A DNA stretch of 64,000 bases. Origin: Cytobacillus firmus (GTDB lineage: Bacteria > Bacillota > Bacilli > Bacillales > Cytobacillaceae). Shown here piece after piece: positions 57,199 to 64,000 of the stretch. A program made the position numbers and the translations under genes. A model generated the notes under the pieces. The model worked only from the letters and a program-made list of their open reading frames with translations. It had not been told where the DNA came from and did not search any database. The stretch covers positions 3,992,001 to 4,056,000 of the forward strand of contig NZ_CP098323.1 of the NCBI RefSeq assembly GCF_023657595.1. Direction: 5' to 3'. How positions within the stretch are numbered: the stretch's first letter is position 1; each line of letters opens with the position of its first letter.

Positions 57199-59616
57199 TT
57201 AATTTGCAACGATGTTTACAAGCTTGCCCGGTACTGCAATGACTTTACGGACAGTTTTTCCATCAATTTGCTCTTTTACTTTTTCATCACCCATTGCGAT
57301 TTGCTCCAACAGGTCTTTTTTTGCATCGGCCGGAACCATTAGCTTCGCTTTGACTTTGCCGTTGATTTGAATCACGATTTCGACCTCGTCATCCACCATT
57401 TTGGCTTCATCAAATGCCGGCCAGGCTTCATAAGCAATGGACTCATCATGGCCAAATTTTGACCAAAGCTCTTCTGAAATATGAGGAGCGATTGGTGAAA
57501 GCATTTTAACAAAACCTTCTGCAAAAGTTTTTGGCAGCACATCTGCTTTATAAGCTTCGTTAATGAATACCATCATTTGAGAAATAGCTGTGTTAAAACG
57601 AAGTCCTTCGTAGTCCTCAGTTACTTTTTTCACCGTTTGGTGGTAAACCTTTTCAAGACTGCTGCCTTCTTCAATGTCTTGAATTCTCGGGCTTAATTCA
57701 CCAGTCTCTTCCACAAACAATCGCCAGATGCGGTCAAGGAATCTTCTTGAGCCATCCAATCCATTTGTAGACCAGGCGATGGAAGCTTCAAGCGGCCCCA
57801 TGAACATTTCGTATAAACGAAGAGTATCTGCACCATGGCTCTCTACGATTTCATCCGGGTTAACGACATTGCCTTTTGATTTACTCATTTTCTCATTGTT
57901 CTCCCCAAGAATCATACCCTGGTTGAATAGCTTTTGGAACGGTTCCTTCGTATGGACAACTCCCACATCGTAAAGGACCTTGTGCCAGAAGCGGGCATAT
58001 AGAAGGTGAAGAACCGCATGTTCAGCTCCTCCGATATATATATCAACCGGAAGCCATTCTTTTAATTTTTCGGGATCTGCAAGAGCTTCACTATTTTTCG
58101 GATCAATATAGCGAAGGTAGTACCAGCAGCTGCCTGCCCATTGCGGCATTGTGTTCGTTTCCCTCCGGCCTTTTTTGCCAGTTTCCGGATCCACAACATT
58201 AACCCAATCATCAATGTTGGCTAATGGTGACTCACCAGTACCGGATGGCTTGATCTCCGTTGTTTTTGGAAGCACTAATGGAAGCTGATCTTCCGGCACG
58301 GCAGTCATTGTGCCATCTTCCCAGTGGATAACTGGAATCGGCTCGCCCCAATAGCGCTGGCGGCTGAATAACCAGTCACGAAGACGGTAAGTAACCTTCT
58401 TGGTGCCAATACCTTTTTCTTCAAGCCAGGCAATCATTTTCTCAATAGCGTCCTCTTTGTTTAATCCATCAAGGAAACCTGAGTTCACATGCTCGCCATC
58501 GCCAGTGTATGCTTCTTTATCAACATCTCCGCCGGCAACGACTTCTTTAATAGGCAGATCAAATTGCTTGGCGAACTCATAGTCGCGCTCGTCATGTGCC
58601 GGAACCGCCATGATGGCACCTGTTCCATAGCTGACTAAAACATAATCTGCAATCCAGATTGGCATTTTTTCGCCGTTGGCCGGGTTGATCGCGTACGCAC
58701 CAGTGAAGACACCCGTTTTTTCTTTAGCAAGATCTGTCCGCTCAAGATCGCTCTTGCTCTTTACTTTGTCAATGTAAGCCTGAACTGCTTCTTGCTGCCC
58801 CTCTGTTGTGATCTTATCAACAAGCGCGTGCTCTGGAGCAAGTACAGCATATGTTGCACCATATAATGTGTCAGGACGTGTTGTGAATACGGTGAATGTG
58901 CCATCATGTCCTTCAATATTGAATGTCACTTCAGCTCCTTCAGAGCGGCCGATCCAGTTGCGCTGCATATCCTTTAGGCTCTCTGGCCAATCCAATAAAT
59001 CAAGATCTTCAAGCAGGCGATCCGCATAAGCCGTAATTTTCAGCATCCACTGTCTCATTGGGCGGCGTTCTACCGGATGGCCACCGCGCTCGCTTTTTCC
59101 GTCGATAACCTCTTCATTTGCAAGTACTGTTCCAAGTGCAGGACACCAGTTAACAGCTACTTCATCGATATAAGCAAGCCCTTTTTCATAAAGCTTTAAG
59201 AAGATCCATTGAGTCCATTTATAGTATTCAGGGTCTGTTGTGTTTACTTCACGATCCCAGTCATAGGAGAAGCCTAACGCTTTGATCTGGCGGCGGAAGG
59301 TGTTGATATTCTGTTCTGTGAATTCTGCCGGGTCATTCCCTGTATCAAGTGCATATTGCTCTGCAGGTAAACCAAATGCATCCCAGCCCATCGGATGAAG
59401 GACATTATAGCCCTGCATGCGCTTCATGCGGGAAAGGATATCTGTTGCCGTATATCCTTCCGGGTGGCCAACGTGAAGACCAGCGCCTGAAGGATATGGG
59501 AACATATCAAGCGCATAAAACTTGCGCTTGCCTTTATCTTCAGTTGTTTTGAATGTTTTATTTTCTTCCCAGTGGCCCTGCCACTTTTTTTCAATCTCCT
59601 TATGATTGAAACTCAT
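57199..59616 (-). CDS. leuS: Leucyl-tRNA synthetase
   Basis: 805 residues, class I. HIGH-type motif HVGH (48-51) after PYPSGAGL, editing domain (CP1) about 220-415 with the conserved threonine-rich [17 protein letters not shown] at 576-580, and a C-terminal anticodon-binding domain. ATG follows AGGAGGAAACAAAA. Controlled by the Leu T-box upstream. Confidence 0.98.
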   Translation of the reverse strand: MSFNHKEIEKKWQGHWEENKTFKTTEDKGKRKFYALDMFPYPSGAGLHVGHPEGYTATDILSRMKRMQGYNVLHPMGWDAFGLPAEQYALDTGNDPAEFTEQNINTFRRQIKALGFSYDWDREVNTTDPEYYKWTQWIFLKLYEKGLAYIDEVAVNWCPALGTVLANEEVIDGKSERGGHPVERRPMRQWMLKITAYADRLLEDLDLLDWPESLKDMQRNWIGRSEGAEVTFNIEGHDGTFTVFTTRPDTLYGATYAVLAPEHALVDKITTEGQQEAVQAYIDKVKSKSDLERTDLAKEKTGVFTGAYAINPANGEKMPIWIADYVLVSYGTGAIMAVPAHDERDYEFAKQFDLPIKEVVAGGDVDKEAYTGDGEHVNSGFLDGLNKEDAIEKMIAWLEEKGIGTKKVTYRLRDWLFSRQRYWGEPIPVIHWEDGTMTAVPEDQLPLVLPKTTEIKPSGTGESPLANIDDWVNVVDPETGKKGRRETNTMPQWAGSCWYYLRYIDPKNSEALADPEKLKEWLPVDIYIGGAEHAVLHLLYARFWHKVLYDVGVVHTKEPFQKLFNQGMILGENNEKMSKSKGNVVNPDEIVESHGADTLRLYEMFMGPLEASIAWSTNGLDGSRRFLDRIWRLFVEETGELSPRIQDIEEGSSLEKVYHQTVKKVTEDYEGLRFNTAISQMMVFINEAYKADVLPKTFAEGFVKMLSPIAPHISEELWSKFGHDESIAYEAWPAFDEAKMVDDEVEIVIQINGKVKAKLMVPADAKKDLLEQIAMGDEKVKEQIDGKTVRKVIAVPGKLVNIVAN

Positions 59617-59644
59617 TTTTGTTTCCTCCTATTAATGAAAATAA

Positions 59645-59885
59645 AATAAAAAAACCTCTCATCCCAAAAAGGGACGAGAGGATTATGTATAAATCTCCCG
59701 CGGTACCACCCACATTAGTGAACATGTCACTCGCTTCATTCATCCTTAACGCGGAAAACGGCAAGCATTACTGGTATTTCACACTTGCTGCTCAAAGGCG
59801 AGTTCATGATGTGCCCGGCTGACTTGCACCTGCCGTCAACTCTCTTAAAACGGGCGCTGCACCACTACTGCTCCTTATCTAAGCA
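59645..59885 (-). promoter_or_regulatory. Leucine T-box leader of leuS
   Basis: On the minus strand TGGGTGGTACCGCGG (about 59698-59712) is the T-box core, followed by a terminator with stem AATCCTCTCGTCCC / GGGATGAGAGGTT and T7 (59653-59684). A likely CUC leucine specifier is at 59800-59802 within GAACUCGCC. Confidence 0.92.
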
Positions 59886-60044
59886 TTTTAGTATAAGAAT
59901 ATGACTATTGTAATAAATTTCCCGCCAGGATGCAAGTAGGCTTATCCTGACAGGAATTTAATACTTAGAATATGCAAAGCTTTTAAAATTGTGCACCATG
60001 TTTCACTTTCTTTAGGGCAAAATGTTTACGAAACCATCCAATCA

Positions 60045-60563
60045 TTATTTCAAATCGATCAGATGCGGATGAAAGAGCCATAATAGAATCGCAATGATAG
60101 GAAGCGAAACTGCCATAGCTATTCCCGGCTTTTTATAATGCATTCGCAGCATGATGAACATGATGAGATTAAATAGCACAGACCACCAGAAATTCCACCC
60201 ATTATCATAAATAAACAATCCCTTTTTAGAAAACAAATACTCCAGCACTGAGAAATAAACGATCCACACGCCAGTATAAAAAATCTTTTTCTTTAGATTT
60301 TTTTCCGGAAAATAGCGAAGGTAAATCATGACGACGACTGGAATAATCAGCAAAGTGAAGGTGATTTCAATAAACGTATGATTCAGCCAATCCAGCGTAA
60401 CTGCTCTATAGGCCCATAGGGTATGATTATAAAATAAAAAATTATATAGAAAGTTGGCAATGATATAAAATTGGACAGTAGGATAGTATTCTTTCCATCT
60501 TTTCCAATCAACAAATTTCCAGGCAAAAAAAATATAGACAAGTACAACCAATAATAAATACAC
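60045..60563 (-). CDS. Membrane protein of the CBO0543 type
   Basis: 172 residues with about five transmembrane helices (LLLVVLVYIFFAWKFVDW at the start, FTLLIIPVVVMIYLRYF, KPGIAMAVSLPIIAILLWLFHP at the end) and tyrosine/tryptophan-rich loops. I recognise the general look of the CBO0543 family; function unknown. GTG start with GGTGGAG six bases upstream. Confidence 0.75.
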   Translation of the reverse strand: MYLLLVVLVYIFFAWKFVDWKRWKEYYPTVQFYIIANFLYNFLFYNHTLWAYRAVTLDWLNHTFIEITFTLLIIPVVVMIYLRYFPEKNLKKKIFYTGVWIVYFSVLEYLFSKKGLFIYDNGWNFWWSVLFNLIMFIMLRMHYKKPGIAMAVSLPIIAILLWLFHPHLIDLK

Positions 60564-60649
60564 AATATCTCCACCAATTATCTGCCATCAATTCAGTATC
60601 AACAATATACCCATAGTTTCAGAGGTTTTATTCGCATTACTGGACAAGA

Positions 60650-60676
60650 GAAAAAGAGGGCATTCTCTGCCCTCTC
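60650..60676 (-). terminator. Terminator of the 3-hydroxybutyrate operon
   Basis: On the minus strand AGAGGGCA-GAGAA-TGCCCTCT then T5. Confidence 0.85.
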
Positions 60677-60698
60677 TAAAAAACTGCTATGCGCATTC

Positions 60699-61475
60699 TT
60701 ATTGAACTGTATAGCCCCCATCAATAACTGCCGCCTGGCCCGTAATTCCTTTAGCTGCATCGCCAGCCAAAAAAATCGCATAATCTGCAATCTCTTCCAC
60801 CTTCAGAAGCCTTTTTTGCGGCACTAATGGATAAATGACTTCCTCCAGTGCTTTTTCGATGGGGACATTTCTTGTTTTAGCAAGATCATTCAGCTGATTT
60901 CTTACGAGTGGTGTGTCTACATAGCCCGGACAGATGGCATTAACCGTAATGCCATGTTCAGCAGCCTCCAACGCCGCGACTTTAGTTAAGCCTATAACAC
61001 CATGCTTTGCACTGTTATATGCAGCCTTGCCTGCAAACCCCACAAGCCCATTGATGGAAGCCATGTTAAGTATCCGGCCAGATTTTTGTTTTTTCATGAT
61101 TGGCATCGCGTGCTTTATAGCCACGAATGGAGCAGTCAGCATTACTTTGATCATGAATTCAAACTTCTCAGTTGGAAATTCGTCTATAAATGAAACATGC
61201 TGCAGCCCTGCATTATTTATCAGCACATCCAAAGCACCGAATCGGCTGACAGTTTCATTAATGGCCGCCTGTATATCTGACTCTGATGTGACATCACATT
61301 TTAGCCCAAGCGCTTCAAAACCTTCATTCTGCAGGTTTTCTGCAGCTTTTTTCACGGCAGCTTCCTGAATATCAGTCAGAACAATTCTCGAGCCCTGTTC
61401 GGCAAACCTCTTGCCAATTTCATAGCCAATTCCCTGCGCTGCACCAGTGATAAAAACGACTTTATTTTGTACCAT
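60699..61475 (-). CDS. 3-hydroxybutyrate dehydrogenase (SDR family)
   Basis: 258 residues. NAD-binding TGAAQGIGYEIG (10-21), NNAG (87-90), catalytic Ser140, Tyr153 and Lys157 (YNSAK). Closest to 3-hydroxybutyrate dehydrogenases, with the typical GLQHVSFIDEFPTEKFEFMI and VDTPLVRNQL segments; oxidises 3-hydroxybutyrate to acetoacetate. Downstream of a GntP permease and under the same sigma-54 promoter. ATG after AAAGGAGCTTATTC. Confidence 0.88.
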   Translation of the reverse strand: MVQNKVVFITGAAQGIGYEIGKRFAEQGSRIVLTDIQEAAVKKAAENLQNEGFEALGLKCDVTSESDIQAAINETVSRFGALDVLINNAGLQHVSFIDEFPTEKFEFMIKVMLTAPFVAIKHAMPIMKKQKSGRILNMASINGLVGFAGKAAYNSAKHGVIGLTKVAALEAAEHGITVNAICPGYVDTPLVRNQLNDLAKTRNVPIEKALEEVIYPLVPQKRLLKVEEIADYAIFLAGDAAKGITGQAAVIDGGYTVQ

Positions 61476-61531
61476 GAATAAGCTCCTTTCAAAACAAAGC
61501 CGGGGCCCTGTTTGATGAGCCCCTGCCGAAA

Positions 61532-62851
61532 TTAGATTCCTAATCCGAATGAGAATAATACAATCGCTATGGCTAAACCAATCAGCGGGACAATTACCGT
61601 AACAGCAGCCACTGCTCCATATGCTGCCTGGTGGGTTTCACCGCAGATTGCCCGTACAGTGGTAACAACATAGCCATTATGCGGCAAAGAGTCGAGAGCT
61701 CCGGAAGAAATGGCAACCGTCCTGTGCAGGGCTTCTGCATTAACGCCCATGTCCATATAATGCGGTGCAAGAATTGGCAGTGCGATTGCCTGGCCTCCTG
61801 AAGCTGACCCAGTCATCCCGGCGATCACACTTACGGCTATGGCACCGCCAATCAGCGGACTGCCAGGAATGCTCGTCATCCAATCAACTGCTGTGGCAAA
61901 TGCAGGCACTGCTTTTGCTACGCCGCCAAACCCAACGACAGCAGCCGTATTGCCTATAGCAATCAATGCACCTAATGTTCCATCAGACACAGCATTCCAG
62001 AAATTAGTGAAATACTTTCGGTTCAATAGATATGTGGCAATGACTCCACCCAGCAAGGCAAGAATAAGTGCAGATTGTGCAAGTGAATCATGAAAAACGA
62101 AGGAAATAATTAAAACCACAACTAATGGTACAACACCCATAATTGGATGCGGTAAATCCTTATTTTCTGTTACAGGATCCTGCTTGCGGGATTCAAACGT
62201 TTCTCCTTTGTTTACAGCCTTGGTAATCATGCGCTTCAGCCACCAGTAGCCGAAGATCATCATGAACACAGCCACAATTAAGCTGACTTCCCAGCCCGCA
62301 TATGGAGTTGTTCCTAGGAATTCAATCGGAATCCAGTTTTGAATTTCAGGTGAACCTGCAGAAGTCATCGTAAATGTTACAGATCCAAATGCCAGTGCTG
62401 CAGGGATAAATCTTCTCGGCAGATTTGCCTGCTTAAATAAACTCAACGCCATTGGATATACAGAGAAGGCGACAACGAATAAACTGACTCCGCCATAAGT
62501 TAAAATGGCACAGGACGCGACTATGGCAAGAACGGCATATTTCATTCCAAGCTTATCCACGACCATTTTGGATACACTGTCAGCCGCACCGCTATCCTCC
62601 ATTACCTTTCCAAAAATAGCACCTAATAGGAACATCAGATACCATGATGTGACAAATCCCGAAAAGCCGGACATATAGTTCCCGACCAAGTTGGCCTCTC
62701 CTTCTCCTGCCAGCTGCGGAAATAAAGGCATACCGCTAAAAAGAGCTACAAACAGCGCAGATAATGGACCGACCACCAGCAGATTCATTCCCCGCATCGT
62801 CAGGTATATCAGCAGGGCAAGCCCGCCTATTAACCCAATCATACTTAGCAT
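61532..62851 (-). CDS. GntP-family permease, probably for 3-hydroxybutyrate
   Basis: 439 residues, about 12 transmembrane helices. GntP/DctM-like features such as GAIFGKVMEDSGAADSVSKMVVDKLG and GSASGGQAIALPILAPHYMDMG. Family members carry gluconate or hydroxy acids; the co-transcribed dehydrogenase suggests 3-hydroxybutyrate. ATG after AAAGGGGGAAATGAA. First gene of the operon. Confidence 0.87.
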   Translation of the reverse strand: MLSMIGLIGGLALLIYLTMRGMNLLVVGPLSALFVALFSGMPLFPQLAGEGEANLVGNYMSGFSGFVTSWYLMFLLGAIFGKVMEDSGAADSVSKMVVDKLGMKYAVLAIVASCAILTYGGVSLFVVAFSVYPMALSLFKQANLPRRFIPAALAFGSVTFTMTSAGSPEIQNWIPIEFLGTTPYAGWEVSLIVAVFMMIFGYWWLKRMITKAVNKGETFESRKQDPVTENKDLPHPIMGVVPLVVVLIISFVFHDSLAQSALILALLGGVIATYLLNRKYFTNFWNAVSDGTLGALIAIGNTAAVVGFGGVAKAVPAFATAVDWMTSIPGSPLIGGAIAVSVIAGMTGSASGGQAIALPILAPHYMDMGVNAEALHRTVAISSGALDSLPHNGYVVTTVRAICGETHQAAYGAVAAVTVIVPLIGLAIAIVLFSFGLGI

Positions 62852-62905
62852 TTCATTTCCCCCTTTGTTTTAAATATAAGAAAATTAACAAGTCACCCCT
62901 CCTTT

Positions 62906-62919
62906 TGCAAACGTTTTCA
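62906..62919 (-). promoter_or_regulatory. cre site downstream of the sigma-54 promoter
   Basis: TGCAAACGTTTTCA fits TGNAANCGNWNNCA. It lies about 25-40 nt past the predicted transcription start and would act as a CcpA roadblock. Confidence 0.6.
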
Positions 62920-62956
62920 AAAAAAGATAAAAAAATAACTTCTTGTGAAATGTTAT

Positions 62957-62972
62957 TGCAAGAAGTGTGCCA
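62957..62972 (-). promoter_or_regulatory. Sigma-54 (SigL) promoter of the permease-dehydrogenase operon
   Basis: On the minus strand TGGCACACTTCTTGCA, identical to the consensus TGGCAC-N5-TTGCA with correct GG/GC spacing. Start near 62946, about 95 nt before the permease ATG. The gene just upstream encodes a sigma-54 activator. Confidence 0.92.
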
Positions 62973-63024
62973 ACAAAAAAATACTTCTTGGTAAAGGGAA
63001 TGGTGAACATTTAATGAATTATTT

Positions 63025-63040
63025 TTCCGGAAATCTGGAA
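63025..63040. promoter_or_regulatory. Candidate activator-binding dyad 1
   Basis: TTCCGGAAATCTGGAA, a near-perfect inverted repeat about 60 bp upstream of the sigma-54 promoter. Similar 16-mers occur at 63138-63153 and 63158-63173. Confidence 0.6.
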
Positions 63041-63132
63041 CGGGCAGGGAGCAAGTCCTCCAATTTAATAGAATAGTTTTCTGACAATTCCGTCTAACTA
63101 AGGGTTATCAGTATTAAAGATTCCTAGAATCA

Positions 63133-63180
63133 AAAAAGTCCAGAATTCTGGAATATATTCCGGATTTCTGGACTTTTTAA
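63133..63180. terminator. Terminator of the activator gene, also two dyads like the enhancer
   Basis: Large near-perfect palindrome: AAAAAGTCCAGAATTCTGGA / TCCGGATTTCTGGACTTTTT. On the minus strand it follows the activator stop and ends in T6. It is made of GTCCAGAATTCTGGAA (63138-63153) and TTCCGGATTTCTGGAC (63158-63173), both resembling dyad 1. Confidence 0.75.
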
Positions 63181-63182
63181 AC

Positions 63183-64000
63183 CTATACAATTCCATATTT
63201 CTTTAACTTTTCGTACATGGACGATTTACTGATGCCAAGAGCATTTGCTGCTGCTATTCGGTCATTATTATATTTGCTCAAGCTTTGTGACAGAATCCGC
63301 TTCTCTGTTTCCTCAAGAATATCCTTCAAATTCTTTTTTCCAACCGGATATACAGCAGTTTCTTTCATATAATCCGGCAATGATTCTGTGGTGATAGTTT
63401 CATTGCTTGTCAGGTGAATGGATGCCTCGATTACATTTTCAAGCTCCCTGATATTTCCGGGCCAGCTGTATTGATGAAACTTTTCTATGACTTCCTCTTC
63501 AATTGCACTTATTCTCTTTCCTGATTTTTTCGTTATTTTCTTGATAAAGCTGTCGATTAGAAGGGGTAAGTCCTCCATCCTGTCGCGCAAAGAAGGAACC
63601 ATGAACGGCACTACATTAATTCGATAAAATAAATCCTCCCTAAAACGCTTTTCCTCCATCATTTTTTCGAGCGGTCTGTTAGTTGCAGCAATAATCCGGA
63701 CATCCACTTTAACCGGAGAAGTTGACCCAACACTTTCAATCTCGCCTTCCTGCAGGGCACGCAATAACTTCACTTGCATATTAAGCGGCATATCCCCGAT
63801 TTCATCCAAAAACAAGGTCCCTCCATCTGCGAGCTGAAATTTTCCTTTTTTACCGCCCTTTTTCGCCCCTGTAAAAGCTCCCTCTTCATAGCCAAACAGT
63901 TCAGACTCCAGCAGATGTTCAGGAATGGCCCCACAGTTAATTTTTACAAATGGCTGATGGCTCCTGTTGCTGAGCTGATGAATGCTGTGGGCAAACAGTT
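63183..64000 (-). CDS. Sigma-54-dependent transcriptional activator (5' end outside window)
   Basis: The last 272 codons are in the window (in frame from 63998). They start just after the Walker A loop ([10 protein letters not shown]) and include the sigma-54 contact motif GAFTGA, Walker [14 protein letters not shown], sensor segments ([37 protein letters not shown]) and a Fis-type helix-turn-helix ([27 protein letters not shown]). The sensor domain is missing. It presumably activates the adjacent operon; HbcR of Bacillus thuringiensis, as I recall it, is a precedent for 3-hydroxybutyrate genes. Confidence 0.92.
   Translation of the reverse strand, partial: LFAHSIHQLSNRSHQPFVKINCGAIPEHLLESELFGYEEGAFTGAKKGGKKGKFQLADGGTLFLDEIGDMPLNMQVKLLRALQEGEIESVGSTSPVKVDVRIIAATNRPLEKMMEEKRFREDLFYRINVVPFMVPSLRDRMEDLPLLIDSFIKKITKKSGKRISAIEEEVIEKFHQYSWPGNIRELENVIEASIHLTSNETITTESLPDYMKETAVYPVGKKNLKDILEETEKRILSQSLSKYNNDRIAAANALGISKSSMYEKLKKYGIV

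Noticed and set aside
61494-61530. GC-rich imperfect hairpin between the permease and dehydrogenase genes as a terminator
   Set aside because: Several mismatches and no T-run; at best a weak attenuator, so not listed.

Overview
This 64 kb window is chromosomal DNA from a low-to-moderate GC, endospore-forming member of the Bacillaceae (Bacillus sensu lato, possibly Cytobacillus-like; genus inferred, not proven). Evidence: AGGAGG-type ribosome binding sites with frequent GTG/TTG starts, tyrosine and leucine T-box leaders, cre sites and a CcpA gene, a sigma-B-type promoter, a Cse60 sporulation protein, and gene order that from memory closely follows the rpsD-leuS part of the Bacillus subtilis chromosome. 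I see no prophage, CRISPR array, insertion sequence, rRNA or tRNA gene.

Layout. (1) 1-5.6 kb: the 5' part of a methionine gamma-lyase/cystathionine gamma-synthase-type gene with a consensus cre, a GAF-GGDEF diguanylate cyclase (dgcP), rpsD with a structured leader, and tyrS behind a Tyr T-box. (2) 6-13.5 kb: a bifunctional class A penicillin-binding protein, then the acetate module acsA / acuABC, divergently arranged around a cre-like site. (3) 13.5-18 kb: motPS, ccpA and aroA. (4) 18.3-20.5 kb: an FtsA-related actin-fold protein with a long tail of beta-grasp-like modules. (5) 20.5-29 kb: ytxGHJ behind a sigma-B-like promoter, an M29 aminopeptidase, murC, a nicotinate phosphoribosyltransferase and the DNA translocase sftA. 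(6) 29.7-49.7 kb: the ytp/yto/ytn/ytm/ytl housekeeping block (ytpQ, ytpP, an orphan PTS IIC-like permease, a lipoprotein, ytoQ, an ITPase-like gene, ytoP, ytzB, ytnP, trmB, ytzH, ytmP, pullulanase amyX, ytlR, ytlQ, thpR, cysteine synthase, dat, pepV, ythPQ). (7) 49.8-59.6 kb: a membrane M48 protease fused to ankyrin repeats, ytzE, ytzG, murJ, ytfP, cse60, ytwF, and leuS behind a Leu T-box. (8) 60-64 kb: a CBO0543-type membrane protein and a 3-hydroxybutyrate dehydrogenase plus GntP permease operon preceded by a textbook sigma-54 promoter, a cre and three activator-site-like dyads, followed by the 3' part of the sigma-54 activator gene.

How it fits together. Carbon and nitrogen logic links several loci: CcpA is encoded here and cre sites lie before the methionine gamma-lyase-type gene, between acsA and acuA, and between the sigma-54 promoter and the permease gene. 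Cell envelope functions recur (class A PBP, murC, murJ, dat). Two aminoacyl-tRNA synthetases are under uncharged-tRNA control.

The most unexplained DNA is intergenic: at least three families of palindromic repeats. One family (A) is built of nested cassettes, one of which also sits in reverse orientation inside a copy of a second family (B), while a B-type unit is embedded in a copy of A. The strongest regulatory find is the sigma-54 control region at 62.9-63.2 kb, where two of the three candidate enhancer dyads also form the terminator of the activator gene.
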